Positions 7,075 through 15,890 are shown, numbered from the stretch's first letter. The stretch is 38,524 bases of DNA from an uncultured Eubacterium sp. (GCA_948468465.1 CAOKJJ010000024.1:1-38524); one strand, 5' to 3'. Made by a program: numbers and translations. Notes: generated by a model from the sequence alone, not told the origin.

Positions 7075-7103
7075 ATTATAATGCATTTGGTATATTCTGT
7101 ACA
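7075..7103 (-). promoter_or_regulatory. promoter of the cytidylate-kinase-like gene
   Basis: On the minus strand a weak TGTACA (7103-7098), 17-nt spacer and perfect TATAAT (7080-7075), giving a leader of about 90 nt that includes the palindrome. Confidence 0.5.
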
Positions 7104-7163
7104 GAAAAAATGATTTTTTTTCTGAATTCTATCTATTTTGCACAATTCATTATTTTACACAAT

Positions 7164-8081
7164 TCACAAGGCATCTTTTTTGATTTCCAGCAATTCCTGA
7201 AAGTAGGCAGGAAGCGGGGCTGAGAATTCTACATAGGAATCTGTACGCGGATGGATAAAGCCCAGCGTCATGGCGTGCAGACACTGCCCCTGCAGATGAA
7301 ATTTGCATTTCGCTGGTCCGTACAGTGGGTCTGCCAAAAGCGGATGGCCGATCTTAGCCATATGGACGCGGATTTGGTGTGTTCTTCCTGTTTCTAATTC
7401 AAATTCCAGATAGGAATGGCGGCTAAACCGTTCCAAAACATGGTAATGGGTAACGGCTGGCCTGCCGTTTGGTACATCACATGCCATTTTCAACCGGTTT
7501 TTGGGATCCCTGCCGATCGTCGTGCGGATGGTTCCGGAATCTGCTTTTACAATGCCTGTGACAATTCCCCGGTAACGCCTTGTTACGGAATGTGCTTTCA
7601 TTTGTTCCGCAAGTTTATGGTGTGCGGCATCGTTTTTGCAGATAACAAGCGAGCCGGTCGTATCTTTGTCTATTCGGTGCACGATTCCCGGGCGGATTTC
7701 ACCATTAATGCCGGACAGATGATTTTGACAATGATACATAACCGCATTGACGAGCGTTCCGGTGTAATGTCCGGGAGCCGGGTGTACGACCATGTCTTTC
7801 GGCTTGTTTACGATCAAAAGATCCTCGTCTTCGTATAAAATGTCCAGAGGGATGTTTTCCGGCTGAATATCCACCTGTATGGCAGGTGGCACGCAGACCG
7901 TTACAAGATCGCCTTCTTTGAGCAGATAACTTGGCTTTAAAGTAACATCTGAAATATGCACCTGTCCGTTTTTTATCATTTTTTGAAAAAAAGACCGGGA
8001 TAGCTCCGGATAAATGACAGCTAAAAATTTGTCTAACCTTGTTCCGTCATATTCCGCATGGACTTCAAACGTCTGCATCAT
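7164..8081 (-). CDS. rluD: RluA/RluD family rRNA pseudouridine synthase
   Basis: A 305-aa enzyme with an N-terminal S4 RNA-binding domain (about residues 14-70; RLDKFLAVIYPELSRS) and the pseudouridine synthase domain. The catalytic motif is HRIDKDTTG, nucleophile Asp138. The later ETGRTHQIRVHM is the family's conserved C-terminal block. It isomerises uridines in large-subunit rRNA; the exact site cannot be told from other RluA-family members. Two adjacent ATGs at 8081 and 8078 follow a weak AAAGAGAG site. It lies 34 nt downstream of lspA, a common pairing in Firmicutes. Confidence 0.92.
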   Translation of the reverse strand: MMQTFEVHAEYDGTRLDKFLAVIYPELSRSFFQKMIKNGQVHISDVTLKPSYLLKEGDLVTVCVPPAIQVDIQPENIPLDILYEDEDLLIVNKPKDMVVHPAPGHYTGTLVNAVMYHCQNHLSGINGEIRPGIVHRIDKDTTGSLVICKNDAAHHKLAEQMKAHSVTRRYRGIVTGIVKADSGTIRTTIGRDPKNRLKMACDVPNGRPAVTHYHVLERFSRHSYLEFELETGRTHQIRVHMAKIGHPLLADPLYGPAKCKFHLQGQCLHAMTLGFIHPRTDSYVEFSAPLPAYFQELLEIKKDAL

Positions 8082-8115
8082 GATACTCTCTTTCTTTTTG
8101 CATAAAAATGATTCC

Positions 8116-8643
8116 TTATTTGGATTTTTTGAACCTGGTAAAAATGTGAATCTGTGCAATATCTTCATCTTTGTAATAAAATAAGAACAATAAAACAAGT
8201 AAAAATGTGGATACTGTTACATAAATATCCGCAACGTTAAAAATCGGAAAGTTAATCAGGGAAAAATAAAAAAAATCAATCACATATCCATGTAAGATCC
8301 GGTCAATTGCATTTCCAACGGCTCCGGACAGAAACAATGCCGCGATTACGCGCAAATACCAAAAACGTTTTGTCAGAGGGATTTTATGATAAATATAAGG
8401 AATAAAAAAAAGCATCAGCGCAGCCATAATTACAAAAAGGCTCCTCTGCCCCTGCAGCAATCCAAAGGCGGAGCCTCGGTTTTCCAGATAATGAAGTTCA
8501 AAAACATTTTGTATCAGCACAATGGCATCATTTCCTTTCAGAGTATGCTGTGCGGCCTGTTTTGTGATTTGGTCCAGCAGGGTAAGCACAATAACGCCAA
8601 TGCCGAAGCTTAACATGCTTGTTATTTTTGATTTTGCTTCCAT
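8116..8643 (-). CDS. lspA: lipoprotein signal peptidase II
   Basis: A 175-aa membrane aspartic protease with four hydrophobic segments. It removes signal peptides from prolipoproteins after lipidation. Both catalytic aspartates are in the standard motifs: Asp114 in GNAIDRILHGYVIDF and Asp139 in FNVADIYV. The early LDQITKQAA and LENRGSAFG motifs are also present. The ATG is preceded by GGAGGAAAACAG. It lies just upstream of the RluD-family gene on the same strand. The lipoprotein carboxypeptidase at 13374-14393 is a likely substrate. Confidence 0.95.
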   Translation of the reverse strand: MEAKSKITSMLSFGIGVIVLTLLDQITKQAAQHTLKGNDAIVLIQNVFELHYLENRGSAFGLLQGQRSLFVIMAALMLFFIPYIYHKIPLTKRFWYLRVIAALFLSGAVGNAIDRILHGYVIDFFYFSLINFPIFNVADIYVTVSTFLLVLLFLFYYKDEDIAQIHIFTRFKKSK

Positions 8644-8730
8644 CTGTTTTCCTCCAACTGTTTTTCGTATGACCTCGTATGATTTAACGCAGCGTCGCTT
8701 TATAAGATAAATTTAAATATAAATTCTTTG

Positions 8731-9537
8731 TTACGCATATATTTTATAACGATACCGAATGCGTCCTTTTTTTGTCACATGGCCTGTTGTTTCAATCTGA
8801 AATTTGCCGACATGACGCACAGACAAAATATCTCCGTTTTGACAGTTGTAAGTATTTTGCTGTATTCGTTTTGCATTGATGAAGGCATTCCCTTCAGAAA
8901 TTATTTTCTGTGCAGCGGATCTTGGCAGTTTACAGACATCAGCAATAATTGTGTCCAATCTGAGCGAAGAAACGACGCCTTCCTTTTCTATCCATTTGGG
9001 TTCGTAGTGAAAATCTGCGGCTGCGATCTGGCTGGCTGTTACATTTGTATGGCGAATCATGCTGCACTGCTCGATCATATAGTCGGCGATGGAATTTGTA
9101 CAAAAGACAATGATCTGGTTATCCAGAATAAGAATATCGCCAAGTGTTTCCCGTTTGATGCCAAGATGCATCAGTGCGCCCAATACATCCCTGTGTGTGA
9201 GCGATTCGGCAAATTTAGGATGTGATGGCGTAAATGCAACCGTTATGATTGGATATGGAATCGATTTTGAAGCATTTATGGAATCCTTTACGGTATTTTC
9301 TGTGGAATCATCCCACACATAAGAAAGAGCATCAGGGATAAAAGCAACCATCTGACGCTCTGCACAATCATAACCACCAAACGTTTGAAAAGAACTGTAC
9401 AGGTCCTTTTTTATCTGGTGAAAAATATTTAACTCATTCAAATTTAAAAAATGACTGAAGGTTATGATATTTTTATCTTCTGCCCTTTTTGATAAATCGA
9501 TAAAACGTTTTTTTAAATATGCTTCTTCCAGATCCAT
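8731..9537 (-). CDS. ylmH: YlmH family S4-domain RNA-binding protein
   Basis: A 268-aa protein with the YlmH layout: an N-terminal domain with FLNLNELNIF and FGGYDCAERQMVAFIPD, then a C-terminal S4 domain from about residue 185 (SLRLDTIIADVCKLPRSAAQ). YlmH lies beside sepF in the division cluster of many Gram-positives, as here (13 nt downstream of sepF). Work on the B. subtilis protein links it to rescue of stalled ribosomes through binding of the obstructed large subunit. The ATG at 9537 follows GGAAGGAAC. No residues look aberrant. Confidence 0.9.
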   Translation of the reverse strand: MDLEEAYLKKRFIDLSKRAEDKNIITFSHFLNLNELNIFHQIKKDLYSSFQTFGGYDCAERQMVAFIPDALSYVWDDSTENTVKDSINASKSIPYPIITVAFTPSHPKFAESLTHRDVLGALMHLGIKRETLGDILILDNQIIVFCTNSIADYMIEQCSMIRHTNVTASQIAAADFHYEPKWIEKEGVVSSLRLDTIIADVCKLPRSAAQKIISEGNAFINAKRIQQNTYNCQNGDILSVRHVGKFQIETTGHVTKKGRIRYRYKIYA

Positions 9538-9549
9538 AACTGTTCCTTC

Positions 9550-10110
9550 CTAAAAATCCATGCGGATTGATGTCTGATCGTAAGAATCAATTAAGCTTTG
9601 AAAATCTCCGGATATTTCTACATTTGCCGGTGTAATAATAAATATGTAATTAGATATTTTCTGCAAATTGCCGCTGATTGCAAAACACGAACCAGATGAA
9701 AAATCAATAATCCGCTGTGCGATATCTACATCCAGACCCTCTACATTTAAAATGACCGGACGGTTCATGAGAAGCGTTTCTGTAATCTCCCTGGCGTCTT
9801 CAAATGATGTAGGCTTAATCACACATACTTCCAGTCCTGAGGAGGTTGTTTTTTTAGAAGAGGGACGCATAGGCGTTACTTTATTATTCGATTTTGTTGT
9901 AACGCGTTCTCTGTTCCGGTTGATATCAATCGGCTGATTTGCGCTGCTGCCGGAATTTTTGTAACTGGACTCTTCTTCTTTTGCTTGTGTTCTGCGGCGT
10001 TTTGGCGCTACTTCTTCTTCCTCTTCATCATCATAATAATCATCATAGTAATCTTCATCGTCATCCGGATTCATATGCATTACATTTAAAAGGGAATCTA
10101 CTAAACTCAT
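9550..10110 (-). CDS. sepF: cell division protein SepF
   Basis: This 186-aa protein has the SepF layout: a short N-terminal amphipathic helix (MSLVDSLLNVMHM) for membrane attachment, an acidic low-complexity linker (EDYYDDYYDDEEEEE) with a basic patch, and a C-terminal SepF domain from about residue 93 (LEVCVIKPTSFEDAREI) ending ISGDFQ. SepF anchors and organises FtsZ at the division septum. It sits between yggS and ylmH on the same strand, with gaps of 9 and 12 nt. AGGAGAGGTAT precedes the ATG. Confidence 0.93.
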   Translation of the reverse strand: MSLVDSLLNVMHMNPDDDEDYYDDYYDDEEEEEVAPKRRRTQAKEEESSYKNSGSSANQPIDINRNRERVTTKSNNKVTPMRPSSKKTTSSGLEVCVIKPTSFEDAREITETLLMNRPVILNVEGLDVDIAQRIIDFSSGSCFAISGNLQKISNYIFIITPANVEISGDFQSLIDSYDQTSIRMDF

Positions 10111-10119
10111 ATACCTCTC

Positions 10120-10818
10120 CTATCCTTTTTGACTATAATCCCGTTCACCAAAAATACCGGTTCCTACACGCACCATAGTAGAACCTTCTTCGACCGCTAC
10201 AGCATAATCGCCTGTCATGCCGATGGAAAGTGCATGCATACTTATATTATCTATGTTTTCCCGCTGAATGTCAACAGCTAATTTTTTAATTTCCTGAAAA
10301 TATTTGCGGTTATCTTCCGGATTTTCCGTATATGGGGCAACTGCCATCAGTCCTTCTATGCGGACATTTTCTAACTGCGCGATTTCTTCGGCAAGAAGCA
10401 GCGCGTCTTTTTTGGTTATGCCAAATTTCGTCTGTTCATCCGCAATATTGATTTCAAGCAAAACTGGCATGGTAAGTTTATGTTTCTTTGCCTGGATATT
10501 GATCTCTTCCGCCAGACGATAAGAATCTACGGAATGGATCATACATACTTTGTCAATGATGTATTTCACTTTGTTCCGCTGCAGATGGCCGATCATGTGC
10601 CAGCGAATATCCGAAGGCAGCTGATCGTATTTTTCGCATAGTTCCTGTACTTTATTTTCTCCAAAATCACGGATGCCTGCATCGTAAATTTCCTGTATCT
10701 GTTCTACTGGTTTTGTCTTGCTGACCGCAATCAGCGTTACATCGGAACGTTTTCTTGCACGTTTCTCACACGCGGCCTGAATTGTTTTTTCGACATTTGC
10801 TAAATTTTCCTTTAACAT
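10120..10818 (-). CDS. yggS: YggS family pyridoxal-phosphate homeostasis protein
   Basis: A 232-aa single-domain PLP-binding protein (PLPBP family). The PLP lysine is Lys34 in LIAVSKTKP. GENKVQEL, WHMIGHLQRNKV and the C-terminal SIGMTGDYAVAVEEGSTMVRVG bind the cofactor phosphate. It buffers PLP and shows no known enzyme activity. The ATG follows AGAGGTG. It is the first of the yggS-sepF-ylmH set, a conserved neighbourhood in Firmicutes division clusters. Confidence 0.94.
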   Translation of the reverse strand: MLKENLANVEKTIQAACEKRARKRSDVTLIAVSKTKPVEQIQEIYDAGIRDFGENKVQELCEKYDQLPSDIRWHMIGHLQRNKVKYIIDKVCMIHSVDSYRLAEEINIQAKKHKLTMPVLLEINIADEQTKFGITKKDALLLAEEIAQLENVRIEGLMAVAPYTENPEDNRKYFQEIKKLAVDIQRENIDNISMHALSIGMTGDYAVAVEEGSTMVRVGTGIFGERDYSQKG

Positions 10819-10847
10819 TTTTACACCTCTGTTTCATCATTTTCAAT

Positions 10848-10898
10848 TATCATCTTTCCAGCATCATTTTTCTATCATCATTTTTCCAGCATCATTTT
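10848..10898. repeat. imperfect tandem repeat between yggS and the HlyD-like gene
   Basis: Two 24-26-nt copies (TATCATC...TTTCCAGCATCATTTT) at 10848-10871 and 10873-10898, with a further half copy toward yggS. They lie in the 84-nt gap. Function unknown; probably replication slippage. Confidence 0.6.
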
Positions 10899-10902
10899 CA
10901 AA

Positions 10903-12360
10903 TCAGTTTGTTGTGATCATTTGCCCGTCTTCAACTGCGTTTCCATCCAGGGCAATGTGATCATACTGCATAATGCCATAGGTTGTTCCGGCTTTAACAA
11001 TGGTATAATTATCATTGCTGAAAAGCACGTCAATCTGCTTAAATACCGCATAGCCTCTGTTAATATTATAAACACCTTTCAGTTTTGCCGTATTCGTAAC
11101 CTCATAACGGTCGGTAGAATTTGTTCGTGCAATTCGATCGCCTCTTTTTATTTTTTCATTTGAAATGTATGCCGTCCAGTTTTCTTCATTCGGATCTTCG
11201 TTGCCGTCTTCATCTTCATTTTTATCTACATAGTAAGCAGTCGTCGGAACAAATTCGGCGTCTGTATATGTCCCGTTTTCCTTCGGGTGTTCTACTAAAA
11301 GGCCCGTTTGACTGGAAGTGCCGCTTCCGGAGGTCAGATAGGAATATGGCACAAGCTCGAAGGTTTTTGCCGTAATCGCGCTGTTTGGGATTTTTAAGCC
11401 GGTTTGCTGATCCAGCAAAATATTGATATCAATATAACGTTCGTTCGCATAGCGGATCATACCGTTACGCAAGTTTAAGATCAGATAGTCCTGCCCATTT
11501 TTCCGTTCTATCGTATAATTCGCCCATGCGGTTGTCTGATCTTCTTTAAAGCGGATTTGTGTAACTTCGCCTCCCTGGAGCTGATTTTTCATGGCGGCAT
11601 CCAGTGGAATAATGATCTGCCAGTTTTCATCTGTAATGAGTTTGTAAACAGGCTGGCCGCTTTGTATGCTTCCTTCTGTTTTCAGGCTTGTTTTTTTATG
11701 GGAGGATTCATCAAACAGCTCTTGTGTCAGGTCATTGACCGTCAGCTGTTCCATGCCGTCCGTATAATAAGCAACAATTCCTGGTTCCTGCGCACGGTAT
11801 AAATGAAACGTCTGATTGTCTCTGGCAAAATCGGTATATTCTGAAATCGAGTGCAGCGCGTCAAGATTTAGAGCTTCCATCAGCTGTCCGTTCAGATCCG
11901 ACTTGAAATTATAAGTAGAATAATAAGAGCTTTCCTGATACCCTTTCGCGTAATCACGGATAAAGGTGCGGATTTTGCCCATATTGTCCTTGGTCAGTAC
12001 GGCGTTGGAGGCAACCTGTTCATTCAGCCGTTCGGATACATTGCCGTTTTCGTCTATTGAGCATAAAAGCGTTCCATGAGCGGCTTTTGTATTATCTTTT
12101 AAATAATAATCAAGCTGTCCGCTCTGCTGCGCGTTGACAACAGTTTCTTTCCGCAAAATCAGGCCCGTATAAGAAGTATTGACTTCAATCGTACCGCTTT
12201 CAACCTCGTAGCCTTTGACATGTACGGCAGTCAGGTAGCTGTAAATATTGTAAACCATATAAAATGCGACAAATGAAAATATGATAATTCCGATATTCAG
12301 ATGCATTCCGCCAGGAAAGCGGATAATATTTTTTCGTCTTCTTTTTTTTCTTCCTGCCAA
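10903..12360 (-). CDS. HlyD-like membrane-anchored periplasmic-adaptor-type protein
   Basis: This 485-aa protein has a very basic N-terminus (GRKKRRRKN), one membrane helix at about residues 22-45, and a large extracellular part. Its first strands (VKGYEVESGTIEVNTSYTGLILRKE) resemble the biotinyl-lipoyl hairpin of HlyD-type adaptors. Such proteins in clostridia are annotated as HlyD family adaptors but often lack a partner transporter, as here. The start is a TTG at 12360, with AGGA 8 nt upstream. Its position directly upstream of yggS-sepF-ylmH suggests an envelope or division role, which is inference. Confidence 0.7.
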   Translation of the reverse strand: MAGRKKRRRKNIIRFPGGMHLNIGIIIFSFVAFYMVYNIYSYLTAVHVKGYEVESGTIEVNTSYTGLILRKETVVNAQQSGQLDYYLKDNTKAAHGTLLCSIDENGNVSERLNEQVASNAVLTKDNMGKIRTFIRDYAKGYQESSYYSTYNFKSDLNGQLMEALNLDALHSISEYTDFARDNQTFHLYRAQEPGIVAYYTDGMEQLTVNDLTQELFDESSHKKTSLKTEGSIQSGQPVYKLITDENWQIIIPLDAAMKNQLQGGEVTQIRFKEDQTTAWANYTIERKNGQDYLILNLRNGMIRYANERYIDINILLDQQTGLKIPNSAITAKTFELVPYSYLTSGSGTSSQTGLLVEHPKENGTYTDAEFVPTTAYYVDKNEDEDGNEDPNEENWTAYISNEKIKRGDRIARTNSTDRYEVTNTAKLKGVYNINRGYAVFKQIDVLFSNDNYTIVKAGTTYGIMQYDHIALDGNAVEDGQMITTN

Positions 12361-12461
12361 TCGCTTGATCCTGTTCTTTCTAAATCTGTTTTAATTGTCC
12401 AAAATTTTCATGTATGAATCATAAAAAAATGTTCATACTAAACAAAAAGGAGGTAACTGTT

Positions 12462-12674
12462 ATGAATTCTAAGTTTTTAGATTACACGCTTTTAACACTT
12501 GTCATTATCGGAGCCATTAACTGGGGCCTGATTGGATTTTTCAGGTTTGACCTGGTAGCGTTTCTTTTCGGAAATATGTCCTGGCTTTCAAGAATCGTAT
12601 ATGCGTTTGTAGGGATCGGAGGCCTGTACCTGCTCAGCGTATACGGACGCATCCGTTCGATGGATCAGGCATAA
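12462..12674 (+). CDS. DUF378 small membrane protein
   Basis: A 70-aa protein with two hydrophobic segments and the DUF378 signature GAINWGLIGFFRFDLVAFLFG. This family (B. subtilis YuzA is one) has no known function. The start at 12462 is fixed by AAAGGAGGT; an earlier in-frame ATG lies inside an operator-like palindrome (12412-12438, GTATGAA/TTCATAC). It is a lone plus-strand gene between minus-strand units, followed by a strong hairpin. Confidence 0.88.
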   Translation: MNSKFLDYTLLTLVIIGAINWGLIGFFRFDLVAFLFGNMSWLSRIVYAFVGIGGLYLLSVYGRIRSMDQA

Positions 12675-12691
12675 AAGTTCTGATTCGCTGC

Positions 12692-12725
12692 AAAGTCTGT
12701 ACGGTAATAAAGTCTGTACTGTAAT
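12692..12725 (+). repeat. 17-nt tandem duplication
   Basis: AAAGTCTGTACGGTAAT is followed directly by the same 17 bases with one change (16/17). It lies between the DUF378 stop and the hairpin. Confidence 0.7.
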
Positions 12726-12727
12726 AG

Positions 12728-12803
12728 AATCCAGCCCATTTCAGCTTACATTCAGCAGTCGCTTAACAACTGGCTGAAAGAAGATGCAGAGGGCTGGATT
12801 TTA
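12728..12803 (+). terminator. nested-stem terminator-like structure after the DUF378 gene
   Basis: Outer stem AATCCAGCCC / GGGCTGGATT (12728-12737, 12791-12800) encloses an inner stem TTTCAGC / GCTGAAA (12739-12745, 12773-12779), followed by TTTT. It ends 16 nt before the stop of the convergent P-loop gene, so it may serve both. Confidence 0.65.
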
Positions 12804-12818
12804 AAGTCCTGCGTGTAA

Positions 12819-13238
12819 TTACAAGGAAATAATCACCTTTGCTTTTGCGCATTCCGGCAAATTGTGTTCATCTTTTGAAATGCTTAAAATAAATCTCACA
12901 TTATATTTTTCACTGATAATATCCAGCTTTTCGATCGCATGCTGCAGCTGATCATCTTTCAGGCCGGCAATGGTAAGAAAACTGTCCAGATACATCTCCT
13001 GCAGATCATGATCCTGCGATACAATACCACAAATAAATCCTAAAAATTCATCACAGTTTGATACCGGAAAATCGGTTACATTGATCAGACGTATTTTATT
13101 ATTCAGTTCATACATATGCTTCTGGCTCTTGTCCAGATAGACTACATTCCCCTGTGCATCCTTGATTGCCGTATTTGCTTTGTCCAGCAAATGTTTTGTC
13201 TTTCCTTTTCCTTTTTCGCCACAAATTATTTCGACCAT
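12819..13238 (-). CDS. small P-loop NTPase-like protein, unknown role
   Basis: This 139-aa protein begins MVEIICGEKGKGKTKHLLD, a clear Walker A (GEKGKGKT, residues 7-14). NVVYLDKSQ and VRFILSISKD are candidate strand ends. There is no obvious sensor or HTH domain. Similar small ATP-binding proteins occur in clostridia without known function. GGAGGAGAAAGTA precedes the ATG at 13238; longer in-frame starts lack a ribosome site. It is downstream of the carboxypeptidase gene in the opposite-facing sense to DUF378. Confidence 0.75.
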   Translation of the reverse strand: MVEIICGEKGKGKTKHLLDKANTAIKDAQGNVVYLDKSQKHMYELNNKIRLINVTDFPVSNCDEFLGFICGIVSQDHDLQEMYLDSFLTIAGLKDDQLQHAIEKLDIISEKYNVRFILSISKDEHNLPECAKAKVIISL

Positions 13239-13373
13239 TACTTTCTCCTCCTGCATGTTATTAAATGACGTTTCGAACCTTTCCAGATCTGATAGCAATA
13301 TTATAAAATACTTTTCCTTAAAATACAACTGGTATTTCTAAAAATGAGTGAATACCATAAAATGGCTGAATAT

Positions 13374-14393
13374 TCACAGCTTTAACAGCTCCGTCATCAG
13401 TGAATAAAGGCTTTCACTGCTGTCTGCTTTCATTACGATAGAAATCCGTGGCTTTTGAGCCGCGTCTTTACTGTATAACGCAAGGCAGTATCCTGCCGCG
13501 TTGGTTGTGCCGGTTTTGCCGCCGAGTACGGTTATCCCATCCGGCGCGGCTGCTTCTCCTGTCAGGAACTTGTCCGTTGTCTCCCACTCTTGTGTTACGG
13601 CAGCGCCGGAGGCGTTTCGATAGGATGCCGTATGCTTTGCCGTATGGGAAATCGTTTCGAACGGTTCGTACTGCAGCGCCGCGTGCAGAATCAGGTACAG
13701 GTCGTAGACGCAGGTATAGTGTTCTTCTTCATGAAGTCCGTGCGGATTCGTAAAATGAGAATGTGTCGCGCCAAGCGCGGCGGCTTCTTGATTCATCAGC
13801 ATGGCAAAGTTTTGCGTGCTTCCTGATATGTGTTCTGCGATAGCGGCTGCGGCATCATTGCCGCTTTCTAACAACAGTCCGTAAAGCAGTTCTTCCAGCG
13901 TCAGCTGGTCACCGGCCTTAAGGCCGCAGACAGAGGAATCGCCTGCCTGATTAGCCGCCTGTTCGCTGACCGTGACCGTATCTGTAAGATCCGCGTGTTT
14001 GCAGGCAAGATAGGCAGTCAGTATTTTTGTCGTACTCGCCGGGTACAGCTTTTCATAAATATTTTTTGCATATGGAATCGTGCCTTCATCTAAATGAAAG
14101 ACACCTGCGGCTTCGGCTGCGGACGCGTCTGCATGTTCTAAGCCTGCCTGCGCAGTTTCACTGACGCACAGTTTTTCCGCAAAAAACGGAATTGTGCCGG
14201 CCGGCATGCTTTCCGGTGATCCATCCATGCTTTCATCATCTGCCTGCGGCGGTATGTAATGCATGGATGTACCGTAAACATCATAAGGATGTTCGAGTTC
14301 ATACGTTTTCGTGCCGCAGCCGCCCGCCAGCAGCATGCCTGCGGCTGCAAAAACAGCTAGCCATTTTAAGTTGCCCTTATCTGTACATTTCAC
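13374..14393 (-). CDS. lipoprotein D-alanyl-D-alanine carboxypeptidase (S11)
   Basis: A 339-aa peptidase S11 family protein with a lipobox (LLAGGC, Cys26). It should be cleaved by LspA and lipid-anchored outside the membrane, where it trims the terminal D-Ala from peptidoglycan stem peptides. The active-site motifs are SxxK at Ser120-Lys123 (PASTTK), SGN at about 177 (LLESGND) and KTG in GGKTGTTNAAGY. It lacks the C-terminal amphipathic anchor of DacA, consistent with lipid anchoring. The start is a GTG at 14393 within the last codons of the mgsA-like gene (17-nt overlap), with AGGAGA upstream, so it is coupled to the cell-shape operon. Confidence 0.88.
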   Translation of the reverse strand: MKCTDKGNLKWLAVFAAAGMLLAGGCGTKTYELEHPYDVYGTSMHYIPPQADDESMDGSPESMPAGTIPFFAEKLCVSETAQAGLEHADASAAEAAGVFHLDEGTIPYAKNIYEKLYPASTTKILTAYLACKHADLTDTVTVSEQAANQAGDSSVCGLKAGDQLTLEELLYGLLLESGNDAAAAIAEHISGSTQNFAMLMNQEAAALGATHSHFTNPHGLHEEEHYTCVYDLYLILHAALQYEPFETISHTAKHTASYRNASGAAVTQEWETTDKFLTGEAAAPDGITVLGGKTGTTNAAGYCLALYSKDAAQKPRISIVMKADSSESLYSLMTELLKL

Positions 14394-14772
14394 GCCACTC
14401 TAAATCTCCTCTGTCTAATGATTTGATCAACAGTTCTGCTGTTGCAAGATTCGTTGCCAGCGGTATATTGTACGTATCACATAGTTTCACGACGTTGTTT
14501 ACATCTGGTTCATGGGATTTTGGTGTCATTGGGTCACGCAGAAAAATAACCAGGTCGATGTCATTTTGTTCAATTTGCGCGCTTAACTGTTGTGCGCCGC
14601 CCAAATGTCCGGCCAGATATTTGTGAATCGAAAGATTGGCCACTTCTTCAATGAGCCGTCCGGTCGTGCCTGTTGCAAATAGTTCGTTTTTACACAAAAT
14701 TCCCCGGTACGCAATACAAAAGTTCTGCATAAGTTTTTTCTTCGAGTCGTGTGCGATTAATCCGATATTCAT
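14377..14772 (-). CDS. mgsA: methylglyoxal synthase-like protein lacking the catalytic Asp
   Basis: A 131-aa MgsA-fold protein: IGLIAHDSKK, LFATGTTGRLI, FLRDPMTPKSHEPDV and IPLATNLATAELLI are all family blocks. MgsA converts dihydroxyacetone phosphate to methylglyoxal. E. coli MgsA has SGPMGGDQQ, with Ser65 on the phosphate and Asp71 as catalytic base; here the segment is AGHLGGAQQ, so Asp is Ala60 and Ser is Ala54. The equivalents of Asp20 (Asp9), Asp91 (Asp80), His98 (His87) and Asp101 (Asp90) remain. Activity is therefore doubtful. The ATG at 14772 follows GGGGGTGATA. It lies between rodA and the carboxypeptidase in a cell-envelope operon. Confidence 0.85.
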   Translation of the reverse strand: MNIGLIAHDSKKKLMQNFCIAYRGILCKNELFATGTTGRLIEEVANLSIHKYLAGHLGGAQQLSAQIEQNDIDLVIFLRDPMTPKSHEPDVNNVVKLCDTYNIPLATNLATAELLIKSLDRGDLEWREMYR

Positions 14773-14789
14773 TTTGTATATCACCCCCG

Positions 14790-15890
14790 CTAATATTTTT
14801 TCGGTTGCAAGCCCACATTTAGTACAATACCAATACCGATATATAAAGTCACCAGTGAAGTCAGCCCATAACTGACAAACGGCAGTGTCAGCCCTGTATT
14901 TGGCAGTAATCCGGTTGTAACTGAAATGTTTACAAAACTTTGAAATCCGACCAGCGCCGCCATACCGCAGCAGATCAGCCGTCCGGCCAGATCTTTTGCT
15001 TTTCTGCCGATGAAGATGCATTCCAACGCAATTAACATCAGCAGGATAATAATCGCGGCAGCTCCTACAAAGCCTAACTCCTCCCCTGCTACGGAAAAGA
15101 TAAAATCCGTGTGGGGTTCTGAAATGAAATTGCCGTTTTTTACGGAATCAAAGTTGTCATTGTTCAGTCCCTTCCCCCAAAGCTGGCCGGATCCAATCGC
15201 CATAATGGAATTTTGCTGCTGGTAAGCGTCATCCGGATATTTTTGCGGATAACGCCATGCCAAAATCCGTTTCAGCTGGTAGCCTTTAATGATGTCCTGA
15301 TCCGGCTGCATAATCAGATAAAACACTACAATAAATGCCGGGATAAAGATTGCAGCCGCTCCTCCAATTATTTTATAACTTATTCCTCCAACAAACAAGA
15401 GGGTAATAAAAATTAATGCAGTTACTATCGTTGTAGACAAATCCGACTGCAATACAAGCCCCAGAGGAATTGCAATGAGTACAGCGGATACGGCCAATGC
15501 CCGAAACGTACTGATCTGTTCCTGATAGCGCATAAAAAATGCCGCAAAAAACATAATAATCACAATTTTAGACAACTCTGAAGGCTGAAACTGCAACGAG
15601 CCGATCTTGAACCATCTGCTCTGTCCATGTGACGATTCTCCTTTGACAATGACGGCCACCAAAAGGACGATATTTAAAAAATACGCCGGCCATACAAATT
15701 TTAACAGGAACGAATAATCAAACAGCGACAAAATAAGCATACAGACAATTCCAAGCGCCATGCCAAGTATCTGGCGATCCTGCAGGGAGTGTCTCGCGCT
15801 GCCTACAACCATGATTCCCAGTACTGTAATGCTGATGACATACAGGCACAGACGGATCCGGTAGTTTTTAAAAGAATACATTTTGAACAT
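14790..15890 (-). CDS. rodA: RodA/FtsW family peptidoglycan glycosyltransferase
   Basis: A 366-aa SEDS protein with about ten membrane helices that polymerises lipid II into glycan strands, normally with PBP2. Family motifs include GQSRWFKIGSLQFQPSELSK, LQSDLSTTIV, SEPHTDFIFSVAGEELGF and the C-terminal LPFVSYGLTSLVT. The gene is preceded by GGAGGCGTTATGAT. It follows minE by 51 nt and lies in the same operon as PBP2 and MreBCD. RodA is preferred over FtsW because of that context. Confidence 0.93.
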   Translation of the reverse strand: MFKMYSFKNYRIRLCLYVISITVLGIMVVGSARHSLQDRQILGMALGIVCMLILSLFDYSFLLKFVWPAYFLNIVLLVAVIVKGESSHGQSRWFKIGSLQFQPSELSKIVIIMFFAAFFMRYQEQISTFRALAVSAVLIAIPLGLVLQSDLSTTIVTALIFITLLFVGGISYKIIGGAAAIFIPAFIVVFYLIMQPDQDIIKGYQLKRILAWRYPQKYPDDAYQQQNSIMAIGSGQLWGKGLNNDNFDSVKNGNFISEPHTDFIFSVAGEELGFVGAAAIIILLMLIALECIFIGRKAKDLAGRLICCGMAALVGFQSFVNISVTTGLLPNTGLTLPFVSYGLTSLVTLYIGIGIVLNVGLQPKKY

